Below, piece after piece: positions 1 through 6,411 of a DNA stretch of 45,190 bases. The position numbers were made by a program, and so were the translations under genes. The DNA is taken from positions 1-45,190 of the forward strand of contig JBKPCD010000028.1 of the NCBI GenBank assembly GCA_046727175.1, written 5' to 3'. Origin of the DNA: JBKPCD01 sp046727175 (GTDB taxonomy: Bacteria; Acidobacteriota; Vicinamibacteria; Vicinamibacterales; 2-12-FULL-66-21). The first letter of the stretch is position 1; each line of letters opens with the position of its first letter. Under the pieces are notes generated by a model that was not told where the DNA came from, did no database searches, and saw nothing but the letters and a program-made list of their open reading frames with translations.

Positions 1-115
1 GACCAGACAAGGATCAGGCGCGCCAGCGCGCCCGCCGGAGCGGAGTGGGGCAGGGGGCCCCGCGAGCGACGGCGATGGGGGGTCCGGCGGGGCGAAGCCC
101 CCCGGTTAAGTTTAG
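1..115. repeat. GC-rich palindromic element, copy 1
   Basis: Very GC-rich leader containing the blocks CCGGAGCGGAGTGGGGC, GGGGGCCCCGCGAGCGACGGCG and a terminal GGGGCGAAGCCCCCCGGTTAAG. The same blocks recur near 34980-35105 and, in part, 45100-45160. The element ends about 20 bp before the protease start codon, so it lies in the promoter or 5' leader of that gene. It is cut by the window edge. Confidence 0.6.
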
Positions 116-135
116 ATAGAGGAGTCAAGCACACC

Positions 136-1665
136 ATGAACTCAGATTTCCGTGAAACCGGCTCGGCAGCGTCAGAACGGCGGGCCAAAAGCATCAAGGC
201 CGGGCTGGCCGCGGCGCTCCTGCTGACCGGCTCGTTGATCGGCTGGAGCGCGTCCGCGATTGGTCCGGGCCCGACAGCCTCGGCTGCGCCGTCCACGACA
301 ACCGCCACGGCACCAGCCGCCGCGTCGGATCGCGTGATCGGCGCCGGAGGCGATTCGTACGCGCCGCTCGTCGACCAGATTGCGCCTGCCGTTGCGACCG
401 TCAAGTCCGAGCGCCGGGTTCGAACGAGCGGCCGGTCAGTGCTTCCCGACGATCCACTGCTCCGTCAGTTCTTCGGCGATCGATTCGGACCCGACCGCGC
501 GCCGCGCGAATTCCGTCAAGGGGGACTTGGATCGGCAGTCATCGTTCGTTCTGACGGGTATCTCCTGACGAACAATCACGTGGTCGACGGCGCCGATCGC
601 GTCGACGTCGAGCTCACCGATGGCCGAACGTTCAGAGCAAAGGTGATCGGGACCGACGAGCCCAGTGATCTCGCGGTGCTCAAGGTCGACGGATCAAACC
701 TCCACACGCTGTCGCTCGGCGATTCCGACAAGGTGCGCGTCGGCGACGTCGTGCTCGCCGTCGGCAATCCGCTGGGGGTCGGGCAGACGGTGACGATGGG
801 CATCGTGAGCGCGAAAGGGCGGCAGAGCGTGCACGACAACGAGAGCTACGAAGACTTCATCCAGACCGATGCGCCCATCAATCAGGGGAACTCCGGCGGC
901 GCGCTGGTGAACACGCGCGGTGAGCTCATCGGCATCAACTCGCAGATCCTCACGCCTTCGGGCGGCAACATCGGTATCGGCTTCGCGATTCCCGCGAACA
1001 TGGCGCGCAACGTCATGACGCAGCTGATCGAGCACGGCTCGGTTCGTCGTGGTCTGCTCGGCATTACCGTGCAACCGGTGACGTCGGAGATCGCGCGAAG
1101 CCTCGGCCTGTCGAACCCGCAGGGTGCGCTCGTGAGTTCGGTGCAGTCTGGCGGCGCCGCCGACACGGCCGGCATCCGCCGCGGCGATGTGATCACCGCC
1201 GTCAACGGCCACGTGGTGAAAGACGGCAACACGCTGCGGAACGAGGTCTCGCAGATGATGCCGGGCACCGACACGCGCGTGACGGTCGTGCGCGACGGCA
1301 AGGAACAAACTTTCAACGTCCGCCTCGGCGAGCTCAAGGCCGAGGACCGTGCGTCCGCTGAAGGCCGCGAGAACGGTGGCGACCGCGGCGCCTTCGGGCT
1401 CACGCTGGAGCCGCTCACGCGCGACACGGCAAGGGAGCTTGGCGTCAAGGCCACGGGCGGCGTGGTCGTGACCGAGGTCGCACCGTCGGGCCGCGCGGCT
1501 GACGCGGGCCTCCGGCCGGGTGACGTGATCGAGGAAGTCGACGGCGCCAAGGTCGAGACCCCGGCGGCGCTGCGGTCCGCGCTGACGAAAGCCAGCAACA
1601 AACCAGCGCTGCTGCTCGTCCATCGCGGTGCCAACACGATGTTTGTTCCGCTCGATCGCGGATAG
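136..1665 (+). CDS. htrA: HtrA/Deg-family periplasmic serine protease with two PDZ domains
   Basis: Exported protein quality-control protease that degrades or refolds misfolded envelope proteins. 509 residues: a cationic N-terminus and hydrophobic segment (about 20-42) act as signal or anchor, followed by an Ala/Pro/Thr linker to about 65. The trypsin-like domain shows the triad His148 (TNNHVV), Asp178 (PSDLAVL) and Ser253 (GNSGGAL). PDZ1 spans about 300-405 and PDZ2 about 420-505, the latter with the RPGDVIEEVDG carboxylate-binding stretch. The length and two-PDZ layout fit DegP/DegQ. A GAGGAG ribosome site lies 11 nt before the ATG. The palindromic element directly upstream and the reiterated hairpin at 1681-1733 suggest a single-gene unit. 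The exact Deg paralogue cannot be decided. Confidence 0.93.
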   Translation: MNSDFRETGSAASERRAKSIKAGLAAALLLTGSLIGWSASAIGPGPTASAAPSTTTATAPAAASDRVIGAGGDSYAPLVDQIAPAVATVKSERRVRTSGRSVLPDDPLLRQFFGDRFGPDRAPREFRQGGLGSAVIVRSDGYLLTNNHVVDGADRVDVELTDGRTFRAKVIGTDEPSDLAVLKVDGSNLHTLSLGDSDKVRVGDVVLAVGNPLGVGQTVTMGIVSAKGRQSVHDNESYEDFIQTDAPINQGNSGGALVNTRGELIGINSQILTPSGGNIGIGFAIPANMARNVMTQLIEHGSVRRGLLGITVQPVTSEIARSLGLSNPQGALVSSVQSGGAADTAGIRRGDVITAVNGHVVKDGNTLRNEVSQMMPGTDTRVTVVRDGKEQTFNVRLGELKAEDRASAEGRENGGDRGAFGLTLEPLTRDTARELGVKATGGVVVTEVAPSGRAADAGLRPGDVIEEVDGAKVETPAALRSALTKASNKPALLLVHRGANTMFVPLDRG

Positions 1666-1680
1666 CGAACCGTCCAGCGC

Positions 1681-1733
1681 TCAAGGTTCAAGGTTCGGGG
1701 TTCACCGTTCCGTGACCCCGCCTTGAACCTTGA
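1681..1733. terminator. Reiterated-word hairpin after the HtrA gene
   Basis: TCAAGGTTCAAGGTTCGGGG pairs imperfectly with CCCCGCCTTGAACCTTGA. Each arm is built from repeats of AAGGTTC or its complement. It begins 15 bp after the stop codon and has no clear T-tract. Likely 3'-end structure; termination is inferred. Confidence 0.5.
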
Positions 1734-1869
1734 AACGCCTTTTCCGCTGTTTCAGCCCAACCATTCGGCTCCGACCCCGCCTCCCTTGCTCGCCACGCTC
1801 GTTTGGGAGACACTCAAGGCACAGCCATTTACAAATCAGCGATCAACGATCGACAGTCTCGTGTCGCCC

Positions 1870-2244
1870 ATGACCATCATCGGCAAGGCAATCACCGTGA
1901 ACGGCACTATCGAGGCGGAAGAACCGTTGTCGATCGCAGGAACAGTCCTTGGCAACGTGCGCGTCGCGAACCACGAAGTGGTCCTCGAACCCGACGCGCG
2001 GGTGGAAGGTGCGGTGACGGGCCGGACGATTATCGTCCGTGGCCGGTCGTCGGGGCGGCTGATCGCGCGCGAGCTCGTGCGCGTCCAGCGGAGCGCCACG
2101 GTGCAGGCGGACATCGCCGCGCCGAAGCTCGCACTCGAAGAGGGCGCCCTGTTCAACGGCGCCGTCGAACCGGCTGTGAAGGCGAACGCCGCACTCCTCG
2201 TAGCCGCCTACCGCAAGAAGAGCCAACGGATTGCGGATTGCTGA
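1870..2244 (+). CDS. Bactofilin (polymer-forming cytoskeletal protein)
   Basis: Small beta-helical cytoskeletal protein that polymerises without nucleotide and usually scaffolds envelope or cell-shape functions. The 124 residues consist of short repeats such as NGTIEAEEPLSIAGTVLGNV, EPDARVEGAVTGRTIIVRG and LALEEGALFNGAV, the bactofilin pattern. I chose ATG 1870 (MTIIGKAITV) because the longer open frame from 1723 starts inside the hairpin repeat after the protease gene and encodes nothing family-like; GTG 1861 is possible. The last residues (SQRIADC) and the stop codon are encoded by the reiterated GGATTGC words at 2228-2266. Single domain, no membrane anchor seen. Confidence 0.85.
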   Translation: MTIIGKAITVNGTIEAEEPLSIAGTVLGNVRVANHEVVLEPDARVEGAVTGRTIIVRGRSSGRLIARELVRVQRSATVQADIAAPKLALEEGALFNGAVEPAVKANAALLVAAYRKKSQRIADC

Positions 2245-2266
2245 TTGCGGACTGTTGATTGCTGGT
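2228..2266. repeat. Reiterated GATTGC(GG) word array
   Basis: Four to five degenerate copies of GATTGCGG/GATTGCTG in a row overlap the bactofilin stop and the start region of the next gene. The same vocabulary, inverted, appears at 19621-19732. A weaker complementary stretch (AATCAGCGATCAACGATCG) lies at about 1836-1855 before the bactofilin start. Confidence 0.6.
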
Positions 2267-2870
2267 TGAGAAGACTTCCCGCACCGAAGCCTCCCGACGC
2301 TGGTACGACGCGGTCGCACCTGCAACATTCGGAATCGCCGCGGCTGTCGTCATCGTCATCGCAGCCGCGACGCTGCTCTGGATGGGTCGGATCCCCATCT
2401 GCAAGTGCGGTTACGTGAAGCTCTGGCACGGCATTGTCGCGAGCGCCGAGAACTCGCAACACATCTCCGACTGGTACACCTTCTCCCACATCATTCACGG
2501 GTTCGCCTTCTATGGGTTGCTCTGGCTCGTCGCGCGGCGCTGGCCCGTCGGCCTGCGGCTGGTCGCGGCGGTGCTCCTCGAGTCCTCATGGGAAATTTTC
2601 GAGAACACCGACTTCATCATCAACCGTTATCGCGCCGTCACGATCTCGCTCGATTACTACGGCGACAGCGTGCTGAATTCAGTCTGCGACATCCTCGCGA
2701 TGGTCCTCGGTTTCGTCGCCGCGTCGCGGCTGCGCGTGTGGACGATCGTGGGGATTACGATCGCACTCGAGCTGTTCGTCGGCTGGGTGATCCGCGACAA
2801 CCTGACGCTGAACATCATCATGCTCATTCATCCGTTCGACGCGATTAAGCACTGGCAAGCTGGCGGATGA
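2259..2870 (+). CDS. DUF2585 (UPF0314) integral membrane protein
   Basis: Unknown-function polytopic inner-membrane protein, about 200 residues, the usual family length. The family motifs are visible: GRIPICKCGYVKLWHG, SQHISDWYTFSHIIHGF, SSWEIFENTDFIINRYR and GDSVLNSVCDILAM. Hydrophobic segments lie at about 22-46, 82-103, 108-120, 144-162 and 165-182. The start is uncertain: the first usable codon is TTG 2259 inside the repeat array, with no clear ribosome site, and an internal start would still retain the first membrane segment. Conserved His, Trp and Glu residues near membrane ends suggest a catalytic or ligand-binding role, but none is established here. Confidence 0.82.
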   Translation: MLVEKTSRTEASRRWYDAVAPATFGIAAAVVIVIAAATLLWMGRIPICKCGYVKLWHGIVASAENSQHISDWYTFSHIIHGFAFYGLLWLVARRWPVGLRLVAAVLLESSWEIFENTDFIINRYRAVTISLDYYGDSVLNSVCDILAMVLGFVAASRLRVWTIVGITIALELFVGWVIRDNLTLNIIMLIHPFDAIKHWQAGG

Positions 2871-2878
2871 AAGACCCT

Positions 2879-2915
2879 GTCGGGGCCGGGGACCGGCGGC
2901 TCGGTAGCCCCGACT
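2879..2915 (+). terminator. Hairpin after the DUF2585 gene
   Basis: GTCGGGGC (2879-2886) pairs exactly with GCCCCGAC (2908-2915) around a GC-rich inner stem, 9 nt after the stop codon. An AT-rich stretch follows. Terminator-like, without a strong T-run. Confidence 0.5.
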
Positions 2916-2948
2916 GACTATTTATCAACATATCTACATAAAAGCATA

Positions 2949-2975
2949 TTGACAGTGCCACTCTCTTTGTTCTAG
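2949..2975 (+). promoter_or_regulatory. Candidate sigma70-type promoter of the decayed gene at 2990
   Basis: A perfect TTGACA (2949-2954) lies in an unusually AT-rich stretch, followed after 15-17 nt by weak -10 candidates (TTCTAG, 2970-2975). AGGAGG (2978-2983) and ATG 2990 follow. The signals look intact although the gene behind them is broken. Confidence 0.35.
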
Positions 2976-2989
2976 GCAGGAGGCGGACG

Positions 2990-3239
2990 ATGAGGCGAAA
3001 TGCTCTGCTGGGTGTGGCAGCCGGAACAGCCGGCGGTCGGCTCGGCGGGCGGACTTCCCTTCGGCAGCGCGGTATGGCTCATCGCCGACGAAATTGGAGT
3101 CCCACTCGTCGGGTTCGCGTCGAACCCGACGGACTACCCCATCTCCCGTCAAGCGAGCGCTCTCGCATCACACCTGATCTATGGTCTGACCGTTGAGGGT
3201 GAACGGCGCGTGCGACCCGGCCAGGCCGACGCCGCGTAA
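2990..3239 (+). pseudogene. Remnant of a small membrane protein gene (DUF1440-like, tentative)
   Basis: Two frames each hold part of one protein. From ATG 2990, behind a good AGGAGG site, the frame reads MRRNALLGVAAGTAGG, a typical first membrane segment. The frame through 3045-3239 reads GLPFGSAVWLIADEIGVP...NPTDYP...ALASHLIYGLTVEGERR, which resembles the last third of roughly 170-residue DUF1440-type membrane proteins. The middle is missing and the frames do not join, so the simplest reading is an internal deletion plus frameshift. The family name is from memory and tentative. The rest of 2871-3457 holds the hairpin, the promoter-like signals and the repeat at 3241-3311, with nothing else seen. 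Confidence 0.45.
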
Positions 3240-3240
3240 C

Positions 3241-3311
3241 AGGTTCTCGGTTCCTGGTTCTCGGTCCAGAGTCGAACCGGAACCGGAGAATCAGGAACTG
3301 GGAACCGAGAG
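3241..3311. repeat. Reiterated GGTTCTCGGTTCC hairpin
   Basis: The left arm (3241-3268) repeats GGTTCTCGG/TTCC. The right arm (3273-3311) repeats the complementary CCGGAACCGGAGAA and GGAACCGAGAG words. The same words recur at 37300-37326. Confidence 0.6.
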
Positions 3312-3457
3312 CCTCACCGGGACTTGCCCCGACAACCAGTTCCCGTGCGAGGCCTGTGCACGTGAAAATGCCCGTGCACGGGCACGACGACGGCACGACC
3401 ACGAAGCATTCGAGCCACGTGGCCGGCTGATGTCTCCACCCTTCCGAATGCCTCGAG

Positions 3458-4789
3458 ATGAAAGTTCTTGACGTCGTAACTGATAGCGCAACGCAAGCAC
3501 GCCCGACCTTTGTTCTCGTCGCGACCGGATCGGCTTACCTGCTGGCTGTCCTGGTTCTCGTGATCTCCCGCACTCCACTGGGTTCTCCGCTCTTCTTTGC
3601 GATTGTTGCAATCATGGCGCTCGCATTTGCCCTAACGCTGGCGAATGCCGGTCGGCTCCCTGCCGCTCGTCCCCGTCTGCTGCTCGGCGCATTTGCGTTC
3701 GCGCTCGCGTTCCGCATCCCGCTTGCGCTGGCGCCTGTCGGCGCCGACAACGACATGATTCGCTACCTCTGGGACGGGCGGGTGCAACGCCTCGGCCTCA
3801 ACCCGTACCTGGTCGTGCCCGCGGATCCTGCGATGGGCGTCACCCATACACCGGAGACGGCAACCATGCCGAGCCGCCGCGCGCGCACGCCGTATCCGCC
3901 GGCGGCACAGCTGTTTTTTCGGATGGTCGTCAGTGTCAAGGATTCGGCGCTTGCGATGAAGCTCGCGATCGTCGGATGCGACCTGCTCACGATTGTCGTG
4001 CTCTGGAGGTGGCTGACGGTCACGGGTCGGAATGAATGGCTGGCGCTCGCGTATGCGTGGAATCCGCTGGTCGTCATCGAGGCCGCGCACAGCGGTCACA
4101 TCGATGCGGTCGGGGCGATGTGGCTTGCCGCATCCGCGTACTGGCTCGCGAGGAGACGCACACTGCTCTCGACGATCGCTTTCGTGCTCGCCGTCGCAAC
4201 CAAGCTGCTGCCGATCGTGCTCGCGCCGCTATACGTCGGACGGATCCGCGTGCGAGATGCGATCCTCGGAGCGGCACTGATGGCCGCGCTGTATCTTCAG
4301 TTCACCGAGCATGCGACACTGCCGTTCGGCGCCGTCCCCAGTGTCGTCGCCCACATCCGGTTCAACGGACCGCTCTTTCGCGCGCTCGCGTGGATCTCGA
4401 CGCCGCAGGTCGCAGCAGCAATCGCGGTGCTCCTCGGCCTCGTCGCTGCGGTCGTCGCTCGGTGGAAACTCCCTGGCACACACCCTGCGGCCTGGGCGTG
4501 GCCAATGGCCATCTCGCTTGCGAGTGCGCCCGTGGTCTACCCGTGGTATCTCCTCTACATTGCTCCGTTTTTGTACGTGCGCGAGACGTTGCCGCTCCTC
4601 GCCTGGAACTTCAGCGCGCTGTCGACCTATGTCGTGTGGAATATCTCACGACACGGAGGCAGCTGGATTGTGCCTGGCTGGGTGATGGTGCTCGAGTACG
4701 CGTTGCCAATGGGTATAGCCCTCCTCCTTGCGAGTCGGAAAGACCGTGACCGAATCCCGGGGAATAAGTACCACCCGGCGTCGCATTGA
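3458..4789 (+). CDS. GT87/DUF2029-type membrane glycosyltransferase
   Basis: Integral membrane protein of 443 residues with about ten to twelve hydrophobic segments from residue 17 onward. After the third segment comes the luminal/periplasmic motif GADNDMIRYLWDGRVQRLGLNPY, in which the acidic pair (D-N-D) and the W-D-G-R...G-N-P-Y pattern are typical of GT-C mannosyltransferase-like enzymes using polyprenyl-phosphate sugars. A second motif, RTPYPPAAQLFF, and ATKLLPIVLAPLY also fit the group. Probable role: adding a sugar to an envelope lipid or glycan; the substrate cannot be read from sequence. No strong ribosome site precedes ATG 3458, so the start is moderately sure. No partner glycan genes are nearby. 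Confidence 0.75.
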   Translation: MKVLDVVTDSATQARPTFVLVATGSAYLLAVLVLVISRTPLGSPLFFAIVAIMALAFALTLANAGRLPAARPRLLLGAFAFALAFRIPLALAPVGADNDMIRYLWDGRVQRLGLNPYLVVPADPAMGVTHTPETATMPSRRARTPYPPAAQLFFRMVVSVKDSALAMKLAIVGCDLLTIVVLWRWLTVTGRNEWLALAYAWNPLVVIEAAHSGHIDAVGAMWLAASAYWLARRRTLLSTIAFVLAVATKLLPIVLAPLYVGRIRVRDAILGAALMAALYLQFTEHATLPFGAVPSVVAHIRFNGPLFRALAWISTPQVAAAIAVLLGLVAAVVARWKLPGTHPAAWAWPMAISLASAPVVYPWYLLYIAPFLYVRETLPLLAWNFSALSTYVVWNISRHGGSWIVPGWVMVLEYALPMGIALLLASRKDRDRIPGNKYHPASH

Positions 4790-4981
4790 TATACGCCCGC
4801 TAGTGACGCGAGGGTTCGGGAAGAAGAATCGAATGCGATGACATTATGGAAGGAAAGCGAACGGGCAGACGAGCTGGGCAGGACGTTGAGCCGCAAAACG
4901 CAGCCCTCCGCGCTGAGCACGTTTCTTGCGTCGCTTTCGGGCCGGTGGCGCCGTGCGATTGCGCGCGGACGCGTCGGGGCG

Positions 4982-5737
4982 ATGCGAAACGATACGCAGA
5001 CGGTCACCCGCACGGGACGATTGGTTCGACGCCGAACCTCCGTCTCCGTGCTCGCCGTAATACTGATGACCATCTCGGCCGCAGCACAGTCCGACGACGC
5101 CAGCCGTGTGGCTGCCGCTGAAACCCTGCCCGCTCTCCAGGATCCGCCGCTGGAGCAGTACCGCGCGTATCGCCGCATGCACGCGGTGAACGAAAAGTTC
5201 AACCAGGAGGCCTGGCTCGAGTGCTGGACGGAATTTGACAAGCAGGGGTTCCGGTACGAAGTGACGACCGAGCGCGGCTCGGATTACATCCTCGAGAAAG
5301 TGCTCAGGACGCTCCTGCGACGCGAGCAGGAGCTGATCGCACAGGGTGAAGCGGAGCGCGCCGACCTGACGCCGGCGAATTACGAATTCGTCGAGTCCAC
5401 CGAGCAGAACGATCGGGAACGCTACGTCCTGCTCAAGCCAAAACGGAAGGACGTTTTGCTCGTGGACGGGCGGATGGTGCTGAACCAGGACGGCACGGAG
5501 CTGCTTCGCGTCGAAGGGCGTCTGTCCAAGAATCCTTCGTTCTGGACCAGTCTCGTGAAGGTAATGCGTCAGTTCGCGCGGCTCGATGGCATCCGCGTTC
5601 CGATCGCGACCGAATCGGTTGCCAAGCTGAAATTCGCCGGCATGTCCCGCATGCAAGTGCGCTACGAGTACGAGAGCATCAACGGCCGCCCCGTCAGCGT
5701 GCCGGCGCGCCGGATGATGGCCGCGGCGTTTCGGTGA
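4982..5737 (+). CDS. Secreted protein of unknown function
   Basis: 251 residues starting at MRNDTQTVTRTG. A cationic stretch and hydrophobic core (SVSVLAVILMTISAAAQS) form a signal peptide probably cut after AAA-Q. The open frame extends upstream to 4838, but that part is Arg-rich and not protein-like. The mature region is rich in charged residues and contains LLKPKRKDVLLVDGRMVLNQDGTELLRVEGRLSKNPSFW and a final V-X-Y-E-Y-E-S-I-N-G-R-P stretch. This strand pattern resembles proteins with an outer-membrane lipoprotein-sorting-like fold (LolA/DUF4292 type), but the resemblance is weak. I do not assign a function. It stands alone between a glycosyltransferase gene and a palindromic element. Confidence 0.72.
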   Translation: MRNDTQTVTRTGRLVRRRTSVSVLAVILMTISAAAQSDDASRVAAAETLPALQDPPLEQYRAYRRMHAVNEKFNQEAWLECWTEFDKQGFRYEVTTERGSDYILEKVLRTLLRREQELIAQGEAERADLTPANYEFVESTEQNDRERYVLLKPKRKDVLLVDGRMVLNQDGTELLRVEGRLSKNPSFWTSLVKVMRQFARLDGIRVPIATESVAKLKFAGMSRMQVRYEYESINGRPVSVPARRMMAAAFR

Positions 5738-5805
5738 GTAAGCGACAGACAGAGCTTCGGTCCGCCTGAGAGGTGATTGAGACCACTCTGTCATCTTTAT
5801 TCAAT

Positions 5806-5930
5806 GCGCTTGGGGCCCCACCCCCAAGCGCTCTAACGCACTGGCACCCCAACGCGCCGAAAACGCGCGTCGGGGACCCCGCCTGCGCGCGACGGCCTTC
5901 GGCCTTGCCGCCCGCCGCGCGTCATGTCCA
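5806..5930. repeat. GC-rich palindromic element, copy 2 (inverted relative to copy 3)
   Basis: A perfect 10-bp stem GCGCTTGGGG (5806-5815) / CCCCAAGCGC (5822-5831) with a 6-nt loop is followed by a second hairpin, CCCC-AACGCGC ... GCGCGTC-GGGG (5847-5875), and a GGGGACCCCGCC block. Read on the minus strand the order is GGCGGGGTCCCC, CGCGCG-loop-CGCG, TTGGGGTG, GGGGCCCC, matching copy 3 at 9107-9187 almost word for word. It occupies most of the space between the secreted unknown and padR. Confidence 0.65.
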
Positions 5931-5968
5931 GCCCGACAGCGCGGACGGCCGGCTCCGAGTAGCGACCT

Positions 5969-6003
5969 CCGAACACCGAATCCCGAACCGAGAGTTCGGT
6001 TTC
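5969..6003. repeat. Reiterated CCGAAYCCCGAACC words
   Basis: CCGAACACCGAATCCCGAAC is followed by the partly complementary GAGAGTTCGGTTTC. This belongs to the same word family as 21839-21869, 32412-32460 and 33107-33150. It lies directly before the padR promoter. Confidence 0.45.
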
Positions 6004-6006
6004 CCC

Positions 6007-6036
6007 TTGACAATCTACAAGAGTGAACTTTATCGT
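6007..6036 (+). promoter_or_regulatory. padR promoter with candidate PadR-operator direct repeat
   Basis: TTGACA (6007-6012), an 18-nt spacer and TATCGT (6031-6036) would start transcription about 20 nt before ATG 6063. The ten-base word TCTACARGAG occurs twice, at 6014-6023 (spacer) and 6048-6057 (overlapping the ribosome site), 34 bp apart. Binding of PadR to these words is inferred from position only. Confidence 0.5.
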
Positions 6037-6062
6037 GTTGTCGGACGTCTACAGGAGGACGG

Positions 6063-6398
6063 ATGGCGCAGAAGTCGGACCTGCTCCAGGGCACCCTGGA
6101 TCTGTTGATTCTCAAAACGCTCGCGAACGGGCAGATGCACGGCTGGGGGATCTCGCTGGACATCCAGCAGGTCTCTCGCGACGTGCTCCAGGTCAATCAG
6201 GGATCGCTCTATCCGGCGCTCCACCGTCTCGAGCAGCAAGGCCTCATCGAGTCCGAATGGGGCAGCTCCGAGAACAACCGCCAGGCGAAGTTCTACAGGC
6301 TGACTCGCAGCGGTCGCGAGCAGCTTGCGAACGAAACCGAGAACTGGGCGCGAATCTCCGAGGCCGTGGGGCGCGTGCTGATGAAGGGCACCACGTAG
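6063..6398 (+). CDS. PadR-family transcriptional regulator
   Basis: Winged-helix repressor of 111 residues, the usual size for the short PadR subfamily. The N-terminus LLQGTLDLLILKTLANGQMHGWGISLDIQQVS and the wing region NQGSLYPALHRLEQQGLIESEWG...KFYRLTRSGREQL are hallmark PadR sequences; a C-terminal helix for dimerisation follows. AGGAGG sits 4 nt before the ATG. The stop codon is 13 nt before the ATG of the large permease gene, so the two form an operon. In Acidobacteriota such PadR genes regularly precede these duplicated permeases. It probably autoregulates its own promoter at 6007-6036 in response to an unknown signal. Confidence 0.93.
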   Translation: MAQKSDLLQGTLDLLILKTLANGQMHGWGISLDIQQVSRDVLQVNQGSLYPALHRLEQQGLIESEWGSSENNRQAKFYRLTRSGREQLANETENWARISEAVGRVLMKGTT

Positions 6399-6411
6399 AT
6401 TGAAGGTTTCA

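Noticed and set aside
694..1623. Long minus-strand open frame opposite the HtrA gene (309 codons)
   Set aside because: Arg/His/Ala-rich composition without domains; a GC-rich antisense shadow of a clearly coding gene.
5801..6196. Minus-strand open frame across palindromic copy 2 and padR
   Set aside because: Half is translated palindromic element, half antisense to PadR.
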